Assembly: GCA_016213245.1 (NCBI GenBank)
Contig: JACRBC010000056.1
Location: 1 to 64,000 of the forward strand
Source of the DNA: Candidatus Solibacter usitatus
GTDB lineage: Bacteria > Acidobacteriota > Terriglobia > Bryobacterales > Bryobacteraceae
Direction of reading: 5' to 3'
Length of the DNA stretch: 64,000 bases
Shown: positions 47,975 to 56,768 of the stretch, piece after piece
How positions within the stretch are numbered: position 1 is the first letter of the stretch
How the letters are laid out: each line of letters starts with the position of its first letter
Program-made: the position numbers and the translations under genes
The notes under the pieces: model-generated
Database searches by the model: none
Told to the model about the DNA's origin: nothing
What the model saw: the letters and a program-made list of their open reading frames with translations, nothing else

Positions 47975-49990
47975 ATGAAGAAAGTCGTATTTCGTCTGAT
48001 CCTGCTCGCCGTAGTGGTGGGCGCCGGTTATGGGGTGTACAGGTTCTTCCAGGGCCTGCCGGGCCGCCAGCAGGTGACCCCCACCACGCGGGTCCGCCGC
48101 GGCGACGTCGTCGTGCGCAGTTTCACCCGCGGCGAGTTGCGCGCGGTCAGAACCGCCACGCTGGCCGCGCCGAATCTCTTCGGAACGGTTCAGGTCACCC
48201 GTCTCGCTCCGTTGGGCGCCTTTGCGCGCGAGAAAAATCTGATCGTGGAATTCGACGACTCCGAAGTCATCTCCCGGCTCGAATCCAGCCAGCTTGGACT
48301 GGAGCAGGTCGACGAACAGATCAAGAAAGCCCAGGCCGATCTGGCCATTCGAAACAACCAGGACCAGGTGGACCTGCTCAAGGCGCGCTACTCGGTCCGC
48401 CGCGCCGAGCTCGAGGTGAAGAAAAACGAGCTCATGCCGGTGATCGACCAGAAGAAGAACCTGCTCAACCTTGAGGAATCCCGCCGCCGTCTCCAACAGT
48501 TGGAAAGCGACATCAAGTCCAAACAGGACCAGGCCCTGGCCGAGTTGAACGTGCTGCGCGAGCGGCGCAACCGCAACGTACTGGACATCAACCGCGACAG
48601 GCAGCGCCTGGCGCAGGTGAAGCTGCTCTCGCCCATCAGTGGATTGGTTGCCATCAAACAGAACCGCAGCGGCTTCGGCATGATGGGCGCCCAGATGCCC
48701 GATATCCGCGAGGGCGACCAGGTGCAACCGGGCATGCCGGTGGCCGACGTGCTGGACCTGTCGGAACTCGAAGTGATCGCGCGAGTCGGCGAAATCGACC
48801 GCGCCAACCTGCGCGAGGGACAGGACGTGCTGCTGCGGCTGGACGCGCTGGCCGACAAAGTGTTCAACGGCAAGATCAAGAGCATGAGCGGTACGGCCAG
48901 CGCCAATGTGTTCAGCTCGGACCCCGGCAAGAAGTTCGACGTCGTCTTCTCCATCGACATGCACCAGTTGCTCGCCGCCTTGGGCGCGAAGCCCGATCAG
49001 GTAGCGCGCATCATGGCGCAAGCCGAGGAGAATCGCAAAAAGCCCATCACGGTGACGACAGCCTCGATGTTCGCCGGCGGACTGCCCAGCATGGCCGCGA
49101 TGAATGGCGGCGCCCCCGGCGGAATGAACGCCGGCGGCCCGCAGATGATGATCATGCAGGGCGGCCCCGGCGGAATGCCTGGCGGCGCGCCCGGCGCTCA
49201 AGGCGGCGCTCAGGCCGGCGGTGGCGGCGCCGAACGGCGCACCCAGTTCATGATGGGCGGCGGCGCCAACCCCAGCATGACGCCCGAGCAGCAGAAGAAG
49301 ATGGCCGAGATCTTCCAGAAGGCGACTGCCGGCAAGAACATGATGGAGATGTCGCAGGAGGACCGCCAGGCGGTCTTCGCCAAGATTCGCGAGGAAGCCA
49401 AGAAGGCCGGAATCGAGATGCCGCAGCGCGGCGGCAACCGGGGCGGCGAGGGCGGGACTCGCGCCGCGGAGGGCGGTACGCGCCCGGCCGAGTCCGCGGG
49501 GGCGGGCGGCCAGGGGCGCTCAGCCGGAGAGGGCCGCACGATGGCCTTCGGGCTTCAAGGTCCCGGCGGCATGGGCGGCGGCAGTGTGCAGTTCAGCCCC
49601 AAGGACCTTGAAAGCGCCACCCTGCCCCCGCCTCCCGAGGAGGGCGACAACATGGAGGTGCTGCTGCGGCCCGGGCTCCTCGCCGATGTCGAGATCATCG
49701 TCGAAAAGGTCCCCAACGCCGTCTTTGCGCCCAACCAGAGCATCTTCGAGAAAGATGGCAAGCCGGTCGTCTACGTGAAGAAGGGAGTTGTCTTCGAGGC
49801 GCGGCAGGTCAAACTGGGCAAGCGTTCGGAGTCGGTCTCGGTCATCGAAGCGGGCTTGAACGCGGGTGATGCCATCGCCCTCCAGGACCCAACCGCCAAG
49901 CCCGGCGACAGGAAGAGATCGGAAGAGAAGAAATCCTCCGGCGGAGCCGCCGGCGCCCTGCCGGTGGGCGGCTCCAAGGGGGGCCAGTAA
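47975..49990 (+). CDS. HlyD/RND-type periplasmic adaptor 3 with Gly/Met-rich insertion
   Basis: KLLSPISGLVAIKQNRSGFGMMGAQMPDIREGDQVQPGMPVADVLDLSELEVIARVGEIDRANLREGQ; insertion roughly 49065-49640. Confidence 0.87.
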   Translation: MKKVVFRLILLAVVVGAGYGVYRFFQGLPGRQQVTPTTRVRRGDVVVRSFTRGELRAVRTATLAAPNLFGTVQVTRLAPLGAFAREKNLIVEFDDSEVISRLESSQLGLEQVDEQIKKAQADLAIRNNQDQVDLLKARYSVRRAELEVKKNELMPVIDQKKNLLNLEESRRRLQQLESDIKSKQDQALAELNVLRERRNRNVLDINRDRQRLAQVKLLSPISGLVAIKQNRSGFGMMGAQMPDIREGDQVQPGMPVADVLDLSELEVIARVGEIDRANLREGQDVLLRLDALADKVFNGKIKSMSGTASANVFSSDPGKKFDVVFSIDMHQLLAALGAKPDQVARIMAQAEENRKKPITVTTASMFAGGLPSMAAMNGGAPGGMNAGGPQMMIMQGGPGGMPGGAPGAQGGAQAGGGGAERRTQFMMGGGANPSMTPEQQKKMAEIFQKATAGKNMMEMSQEDRQAVFAKIREEAKKAGIEMPQRGGNRGGEGGTRAAEGGTRPAESAGAGGQGRSAGEGRTMAFGLQGPGGMGGGSVQFSPKDLESATLPPPPEEGDNMEVLLRPGLLADVEIIVEKVPNAVFAPNQSIFEKDGKPVVYVKKGVVFEARQVKLGKRSESVSVIEAGLNAGDAIALQDPTAKPGDRKRSEEKKSSGGAAGALPVGGSKGGQ

Positions 49991-49993
49991 GTC

Positions 49994-51253
49994 ATGTCCG
50001 CCATCCTCCAGGCATACATTCCTGAGATCTACATGGGGCTTTCGAGCCTCCTGGTGCACAAGCTCCGCACCATGCTGACCATGCTGGGCATGATCTTCGG
50101 CGTCGGGGCCGTGGTGGCCATGCTCGCCATCACCGCCGGCGTCGAAAAGGAGATGCTCTCCTACATCGACCTGCTCGGCGTCAACAACATCATCATCGAG
50201 GCCAAGGAAGCCGTGGACCGCAACGAACTGACGGCACGCCGCGCTATCAGCCCCGGCATGAGCTTCCGCGACTACCGGGCCATCATGGAGAACACGCAGG
50301 GCATCGAGAAGGCGACGCCGCGCAAGCGGTTCAAGCCCCTCAAGGTCCTGCCCAAGACCTCGGCCGAGCCACCCATGCTCATTGGCGTCGAGCCCAGCTA
50401 CAGGGACATCCAGAGCCTCAAGCTCGTCGAAGGGCGCTTCTTCAACGACGAAGAGAACAGCACAGCCGCCCCGGTCTGCGTGCTCGGCGAGTCTTCCAAG
50501 GTGAACCTGCTCGGCTATGAACCAGCGGTCGGCAAGTACGTCAAGATCAACGACACCTGGCTGCAGGTCATCGGCGTCATGGCCCAGCAGGCGGGCGGCG
50601 ATACCGACGTCGAAGGCGTCGAGATCCTCTCGCGCAACAACTTGGTGGTCAGCCCGCTGCGTACCGTGATGTTCCGCTTTGAGGACAACAACAGCTATCT
50701 GAAAGATGAAATCGACGGCATCTACATCCGCGTGAAACCAGGCACCGATTCGGTCGACACGGCCGCCGTCATCAACGCCATCCTGGCCGCCGTCCACAAG
50801 GACGCCGGCGACTATACGGTCACCGTTCCCGCCGGCTTGCTGGAACAGAAGAAACGCACCAGCGATATCTTCAAAATCGTCATGATCTGCATCGCCGGCA
50901 TCAGCCTTCTGGTGGGCGGCATCGGCATCATGAACATCATGCTGGCCACGGTGCTCGAACGCACCCGCGAAATCGGCATCCGCCGCGCCATCGGCGCCAG
51001 GCAGTCCGATATCGTTCGCCAGTTCCTCACCGAGGCCGTGATGATCTCCATCATCGGCGGCTTCCTGGGTATTCTCTTCGGCGTGACGCTCGCCCAGGTC
51101 ATCGCCGCCGCCGCTGGCTGGTCCACGGTGGTCACCTTCACTTCCATCGCCGTGGCGTTCGGCGTCTCGGTCGGCATCGGGTTGCTGTTCGGCATCTACC
51201 CGGCCGTACAGGCAGCCAAACTCGACCCGATCGAGGCCATTCGTTATGAGTAG
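49994..51253 (+). CDS. MacB-like ABC transporter permease (FtsX domain, no ATPase domain)
   Basis: SSLLVHKLRTMLTMLGMIFGVGAVVAMLAI, GGIGIMNIMLATVLERTREIGIRRAIGARQSDIVRQFLTEAVMISIIGG, YPAVQAAKLDPIEAIRYE; no Walker A. Confidence 0.93.
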   Translation: MSAILQAYIPEIYMGLSSLLVHKLRTMLTMLGMIFGVGAVVAMLAITAGVEKEMLSYIDLLGVNNIIIEAKEAVDRNELTARRAISPGMSFRDYRAIMENTQGIEKATPRKRFKPLKVLPKTSAEPPMLIGVEPSYRDIQSLKLVEGRFFNDEENSTAAPVCVLGESSKVNLLGYEPAVGKYVKINDTWLQVIGVMAQQAGGDTDVEGVEILSRNNLVVSPLRTVMFRFEDNNSYLKDEIDGIYIRVKPGTDSVDTAAVINAILAAVHKDAGDYTVTVPAGLLEQKKRTSDIFKIVMICIAGISLLVGGIGIMNIMLATVLERTREIGIRRAIGARQSDIVRQFLTEAVMISIIGGFLGILFGVTLAQVIAAAAGWSTVVTFTSIAVAFGVSVGIGLLFGIYPAVQAAKLDPIEAIRYE

Positions 51254-51281
51254 TTCCCAGCCTTACATCCAGGTTCAATCC

Positions 51282-52994
51282 ATGCGTCTTCTCGCCATTC
51301 TGCTCAGCACCGCTCTGATTGTGCCCGCGCAACAGCAACCGGGCGTCCCCGCCGCTCCTTCGCCGGCGCAGCCCGCCGCCAGCTCCGGCGCCGTCACCAA
51401 GATGGATCTCTCCATCCCGGACGGCTCGGCCCCCTGGGCCGGCACCGGCGCCTGGATGCGGCGCGTCTTCAAGGCCGCCGACACCCGCGTCACCGTCGAA
51501 GGCCCGGTCCGGTTGAAGGACTACGTCATCGACGGCAAGCTGACGCTGTCGCTCAAGAACTACCTTGATCTCATCGTCGCCAACAACACCGACATCGCCG
51601 TGCAGCGGCTGTCCATCGAAGTGCCCAAGAACGCCATCCAACGCGCCTTCGCCGTCTTCGATCCCACCCTGATCACCACCTTCAACGCCAACCGCGCCGT
51701 CACGCCCGCCACCAACGCGCTGCAGGGCGCCACCGTCGTCAGCAACCTGAACCAGCCCTTCACGCTACGCTACCAGCAGACCTTGCCCACCTCGACGCAG
51801 GTCTTCAGCCAGGCGAACTGGACCAAGCTCTCCACCAACGACACATTCGCCCTGTTCAACCCCTCCTACACCAACACCTGGCAGATGGGCTTCACCCAGC
51901 CGCTGTTGCGCGGCCGCGGCGCCTACGTCACCAAACTGCCCATCACCATCGCGCGCGCCACGCGCCAGCAACAGGGCTTCACCATCGAAGACCAGATTCT
52001 GCGCCTGCTGGTCACCGCCGAGAACGCCTATTGGGACGTGATCAGCTCCCGCGAAAACCTCAAGGTAAACAACGAGGCCCTGAAGCTCGCCGTCGCCGCG
52101 CTGGAGCGCACCAACCGCGAAATAGAACTCGGCGCCACCAGCGAGCTCGAGCGCTTCCAGCCGGAACAGAACGCCGCCACGGCGCGCATCAACGTGAGCC
52201 GCACGCAGTTCCAGTTGCAGCAGTTCGAGGACGCCCTCCGCCGCCAGATCGGCGCCGACCTCGACCCCGAGGTCCGCAACCTTCCCGTCGTCCTCACCGA
52301 AGACGTCACCAAGACGCCCGACCAGGCCGCCTACGACAAGGCGCGCCTGCTCGAGACCGCCCTGGCCAACCGCCCGGACCTGAAGGTTCAGAAAACCGCG
52401 CTGGATGTCAACGATCTGCAGATCAAGAGCGCGCTGAACGGTCTGCAGCCGATCTTCAACCTGACGGGCAGTTATCAGTCCTACGGCCGGGGCGGTCCGG
52501 GTTATGTCCGGACGACAACACCGCCGACTTTCGTTCCCGGCGGCCCCGGCGATGCCTGGGACATGATGTTCGGTTTCAACTACAACACCTTCGCCTTCGG
52601 CCTCACGCTGAACCTGCCCCTGCGCGACAGCACGGGCACGGCCAACCTGGCCGACGCCGCCGTGAATAAGCGCCTCACCGCCTTGCGCGAACGAGCTCTC
52701 CAGCAGCAGATCCGCCAGGAAGTGCTCAACGCCATCACCAACGTGGAGAGCAGCCGCGAAGCGGTCAAACTCGCCCAGATCGCCGTCGACTACGCTCGCA
52801 AGAGGGCCGATGCCGATCAGAAGCGATATGACCTCGGCGTGATCAACATCTTCTTCCTGCTCTCTTCGCAGAACGACCTGACCACCGCCGAGTCCAACCT
52901 CGTGAATCAGAACGTCCTCTACAAGCGGAACGTCCTCACCATGCAGCAGCGCCTCGGAACGCTGCTCCAGGATCGCGGCCTCGTGATTCAGTAA
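51282..52994 (+). CDS. TolC-family outer membrane efflux protein
   Basis: LKNYLDLIVANNTDIAVQRLSIEVPKNAIQRAFAVFDPTL; paired helical TolC repeats; C-terminal YKRNVLTMQQRLGTLL. Confidence 0.9.
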   Translation: MRLLAILLSTALIVPAQQQPGVPAAPSPAQPAASSGAVTKMDLSIPDGSAPWAGTGAWMRRVFKAADTRVTVEGPVRLKDYVIDGKLTLSLKNYLDLIVANNTDIAVQRLSIEVPKNAIQRAFAVFDPTLITTFNANRAVTPATNALQGATVVSNLNQPFTLRYQQTLPTSTQVFSQANWTKLSTNDTFALFNPSYTNTWQMGFTQPLLRGRGAYVTKLPITIARATRQQQGFTIEDQILRLLVTAENAYWDVISSRENLKVNNEALKLAVAALERTNREIELGATSELERFQPEQNAATARINVSRTQFQLQQFEDALRRQIGADLDPEVRNLPVVLTEDVTKTPDQAAYDKARLLETALANRPDLKVQKTALDVNDLQIKSALNGLQPIFNLTGSYQSYGRGGPGYVRTTTPPTFVPGGPGDAWDMMFGFNYNTFAFGLTLNLPLRDSTGTANLADAAVNKRLTALRERALQQQIRQEVLNAITNVESSREAVKLAQIAVDYARKRADADQKRYDLGVINIFFLLSSQNDLTTAESNLVNQNVLYKRNVLTMQQRLGTLLQDRGLVIQ

Positions 52995-53066
52995 CCGGCA
53001 ACCGCCTATCATGAAAGGAGGGCGGGGCGTTAGGGAGTACCCCGGCGGGCGCGCCCTCTCTTTTTC

Positions 53067-54974
53067 ATGGGCCGTATTCGCATCCTCTCCGATACCGTCG
53101 CCAACAAGATCGCCGCCGGCGAGGTCGTGGAGCGTCCGGCCTCGGTGGTCAAGGAACTGCTCGAGAACTCCCTCGATGCCGGCGCCACCGATATCGCCGT
53201 GGAGACCGACGGCGGCGGGCGGAGGCTGATCCGCGTCGCCGACAACGGCTGTGGCATGATGCGCGATGATGCCATGCTCGCCTTCGAGCGCCACGCCACC
53301 TCCAAGCTCTCCAGCGTCGATCAGCTTGAGGCTATCGCCACCCTCGGCTTCCGCGGCGAAGCGCTGCCCTCCATCGCCTCCGTCTCACGCCTCCAACTGG
53401 AGACCCGCAGCGCCGCCGAGCCTACCGGCGCCCGCGTCGCCATCGCCGGCGGCAAGCTCCTGGCCTGCGAGGAGATCCCCTTTGCGCCCGGCACCACCAT
53501 CAGCGTCAGCGACCTGTTCTACAACGTCCCGGCCAGAAAGAAGTTCCTCCGCAGCGAACAGACCGAGCTCGCCCACATCGCTTCCCTGGTCACGCACTAT
53601 TCGCTCGCGCATCCGCAGAAGTCTTTCGAGCTGACTCACTCCAGCAAAGAGCTGTTGCGCGTCACGCCGGTCACCACCGACCGTGACCGCGTCTTTCAGG
53701 TCTTCGGCGCGGGGGTTCTCGAGGACCTTGTCGAAATCGGCATGAGATCGGTGCAGGACGGCCGCTTCCGCCTCTCCGGATTCGTCTCCCGGCCGCAGGT
53801 GCAGAAGTCCAACCGCAACTCCATCTTCCTGTTCGTCAACCGCCGCCTCATCCGCGACCGCCTGCTGCTCCATGCCATTTCCGCCGCCTATCACAACCTG
53901 ATCCCGCCGGCCTGCTATCCCTTCGCGCTGCTCTTCATCGATTGCGCTCCGGCCGAAGTGGACGTCAACGTGCACCCGTCCAAGACCGAGGTGCGATTCC
54001 GCAACGGCAGCTTTGTCCATGATTTCGTCCGCGACGCGATCCGCGACACGATCATCGAGCAGCGCCCCGTCCCCAGCGCGCCGCCTCCCGGCAACCCTCT
54101 GGCGCAAGCCGGCGCCCACCTGCCCTACTCCGAATTCACGCAGGCCATCGAGAACTTCCGCTTCGACGAGGCGCGTCCCGTCAGCGCCATGCCGCCGGAA
54201 GACGGCGCGCCGCTCCCCGAATACACGCTGCGGCCCGCGCAGCCGCCGCCGGCACGGTTTGACTTCGGCGCCGCTCCGCCCCTCGCGCTCGACGCGCGGC
54301 CGCCCGCGGCTGAACCGTTACGCCTGAAGATCCCCGACACGCACGGTGGCTTCCCCGAAGGCGTCGACCTGAACGCCCCTCAGGGCATGGTCTCGCTGGA
54401 CGACCTGCGCGTCCTGGGCCAGATCCACGACAGCTTCATCATCGCCGCCGGCCGCGACGGCCTGTGGATCATCGACCAGCACGTAGCCCACGAGCGAATC
54501 CTGTTTGAAAAGGTGCTGGCCCAGCAGGCCGCCGGGCGTGTCGAGCAGCAACGGCTGCTCATGCCGATGGTGTTGCCGCTCACGCCGGCACAGCAGGTGG
54601 AATACGACCGCATCGCCGATGAACTGGAAAGGGCGGGCTTCGAGACGGAGCCTTTCGGCAACCGGACCATCGCCATCAAGGCCGCGCCCTGCGATGTCGC
54701 TCCCGGCGATTTGGAAAGAGCTATCTACGAGATTCTGGAGATCGCCGAAGGTGAGTTTCGCAAGTCGCAGGTGGAGGACTTCCGCCGCGGCATCGCCGCC
54801 TCACTCGCCTGCCGCGCGGCCATCAAGATCAACACCCGCCTGGATCAGGCCAAGATGGATTACCTGCTGCGCGAGCTCTCGCGCACGCGCTGCCCCATGA
54901 GCTGCCCGCACGGCCGGCCCGTGGCGCTGCGTTACACCACGCGCGAAATTCTGCGCAGCTTCCACCGCATCTGA
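53067..54974 (+). CDS. mutL: DNA mismatch repair protein MutL
   Basis: RILSDTVANKIAAGEVVERPASVVKELLENSLDAGAT, DNGCGM, TLGFRGEALPSIASV, DQHVAHERILFE, CPHGRPVALRY. Confidence 0.97.
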   Translation: MGRIRILSDTVANKIAAGEVVERPASVVKELLENSLDAGATDIAVETDGGGRRLIRVADNGCGMMRDDAMLAFERHATSKLSSVDQLEAIATLGFRGEALPSIASVSRLQLETRSAAEPTGARVAIAGGKLLACEEIPFAPGTTISVSDLFYNVPARKKFLRSEQTELAHIASLVTHYSLAHPQKSFELTHSSKELLRVTPVTTDRDRVFQVFGAGVLEDLVEIGMRSVQDGRFRLSGFVSRPQVQKSNRNSIFLFVNRRLIRDRLLLHAISAAYHNLIPPACYPFALLFIDCAPAEVDVNVHPSKTEVRFRNGSFVHDFVRDAIRDTIIEQRPVPSAPPPGNPLAQAGAHLPYSEFTQAIENFRFDEARPVSAMPPEDGAPLPEYTLRPAQPPPARFDFGAAPPLALDARPPAAEPLRLKIPDTHGGFPEGVDLNAPQGMVSLDDLRVLGQIHDSFIIAAGRDGLWIIDQHVAHERILFEKVLAQQAAGRVEQQRLLMPMVLPLTPAQQVEYDRIADELERAGFETEPFGNRTIAIKAAPCDVAPGDLERAIYEILEIAEGEFRKSQVEDFRRGIAASLACRAAIKINTRLDQAKMDYLLRELSRTRCPMSCPHGRPVALRYTTREILRSFHRI

Positions 54975-54983
54975 GCGGCGCGG

Positions 54984-56768
54984 CTATTCCCATTCGATGG
55001 TGCCCGGCGGCTTGTGCGTCAGGTCGTAGAGCACCGCGCAGATGCCCTCCAGCGCCAGCAGACCGCGCGTCATCTCTTCGAGCAGCGCCCCCGGCATCAC
55101 CACCGATTGCGCCGTCATCCCGTCCACCGAATCGACGGGCCGCAGCACGATGGAGTCCGGCCGCTCCGCCGTGCCCAACGGCACGATGATCACCGGGAAC
55201 TGCCAGACGCTGTTCTCGAATCCCGACTCGCGGCACAGCCGGCGAACCAGCGAATCCGCCGCGCGCAACCGGTCCAGCCGCTCTGCCGTGATGAACGCCG
55301 CGGAGGTTCGCAGCTCCGTCACCGCCACGTGTGCGCCCGCCAGCGAGACCACCCGGTTGATCGCCGCATTGCGGTTGATGGCCCCCGTCGCTCGCAGGTG
55401 AATCCCCTCATCGGTCGGCGGCTCTTCCAGCAGCAGCACCGGGCGGTAGCTGCGGGAGTCTCCCTGCACACCCACCGAATGCAGCGGCGCCAGCCAGCCG
55501 TCGTCCAGCTTCCGCACCGGCTGGGCGCCGTCCTCGCACAGACACCGGATCGCCAGGCCGGGACCGGGGAACGGGTGCCGCGACAGCAGATCCTCCGGCA
55601 GCGCGAGTTCGCGCCCCACCTCGCGAACCTCATCCTTGTACAGCAGGTGCAGCGGTTCCACCAGGCGGTTTTCGGCGATCAGCTTCTGGATGCCCGACAC
55701 CCGGTTGTGGTGCGTCTTGATCAGGTCCGCCTTCGCCGTGCCGCCGCTTTCAATCGTGTCCGGATAGATGGTCCCTTGGCCCAGTATCCAGTTGCCCTCC
55801 AGGAAGTGGCCCGACGCCAGGATCTGTTCCTGTACCTCGACGAACATCTCGCCGATGATGTGGCGCTTCTTCTCCGGATCGCGAACGCCGGCCAGGGCGC
55901 TCAGGAACCGCCCCTCGGCGTGTTCCACTTCGAAGATGCCGCGCCCCAGGGATTCGAAAACACCCTTGACGAAGTCCGTCTCGCCGTCGCGCATCAGGCC
56001 TGTGTCGACGTAGGTCGCCCGGACCCGCTCTTCCCCCAGGGCCCTCAGGCACAGTGTGAACGCCACCGTGGAGTCCACGCCGCCGGAGACGAAGAAGAAG
56101 ACATTGCGGTCGCCCACCACGCGGCGGATCTCGTCTTCAATGCGCAGTGCCTGTTCGCGCGGGCGCCAATCCCGCTCGCAGCCGGCGATGTCGAAGAGGA
56201 AGTTGGAGAGCACCTGTCGGCCGCGCTCCGTGTGCACCACCTCGGGGTGGAACTGAACGCCGTAGAGCCTTCTCGCCGCGTGGCCCATGGAGGCGATCGC
56301 GCAGGTCTCGGTGGTGCCCAGCACCTCAAAGCCCTCCGGAACGTTCGTCACCGTGTCGCGGTGGCTCATCCAGATCTTCTGCCTGCCCTCCGCCCCCTGG
56401 AACAGCGGACAGCCCACGCCGGTCTCCAGGTACGCCATCCCGTATTCGCCCTTCTCGCCCCTTTGCACCTGCCCGCCCAGGTGATAGGCCATCAACTGCT
56501 GGCCGTAGCAGATCCCCAGCACCGCGCAGGGCAGGTTGAAGATCGCCGGATCCACCTGCGGCGAACCCGCTTCATAAACGCTGGCCGGGCCGCCCGAAAT
56601 GACAATCGCCTTCAATCCGGCCAGATCGCCTGCCGGCGTCTCAGAGGGGCGGATTTCGGAGTACACGCCGAGTTCACGGATCTTTCTCGTGATCAGATGG
56701 CAGTACTGCCCGCCGGTATCGAGAACGACAACCTGTGGCCTTGGATCGGTCGGAGCAGCCTGGTTCAA
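54984..56768 (-). CDS. guaA: GMP synthase (glutamine-hydrolysing)
   Basis: VVLDTGGQYCHLITRKIRELGVYSEI, AVLGICYGQQLMAYHLGG, FFFVSGGVDSTVAFTLC, HPFPGPGLAIRCL. Confidence 0.96.
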   Translation of the reverse strand: MNQAAPTDPRPQVVVLDTGGQYCHLITRKIRELGVYSEIRPSETPAGDLAGLKAIVISGGPASVYEAGSPQVDPAIFNLPCAVLGICYGQQLMAYHLGGQVQRGEKGEYGMAYLETGVGCPLFQGAEGRQKIWMSHRDTVTNVPEGFEVLGTTETCAIASMGHAARRLYGVQFHPEVVHTERGRQVLSNFLFDIAGCERDWRPREQALRIEDEIRRVVGDRNVFFFVSGGVDSTVAFTLCLRALGEERVRATYVDTGLMRDGETDFVKGVFESLGRGIFEVEHAEGRFLSALAGVRDPEKKRHIIGEMFVEVQEQILASGHFLEGNWILGQGTIYPDTIESGGTAKADLIKTHHNRVSGIQKLIAENRLVEPLHLLYKDEVREVGRELALPEDLLSRHPFPGPGLAIRCLCEDGAQPVRKLDDGWLAPLHSVGVQGDSRSYRPVLLLEEPPTDEGIHLRATGAINRNAAINRVVSLAGAHVAVTELRTSAAFITAERLDRLRAADSLVRRLCRESGFENSVWQFPVIIVPLGTAERPDSIVLRPVDSVDGMTAQSVVMPGALLEEMTRGLLALEGICAVLYDLTHKPPGTIEWE

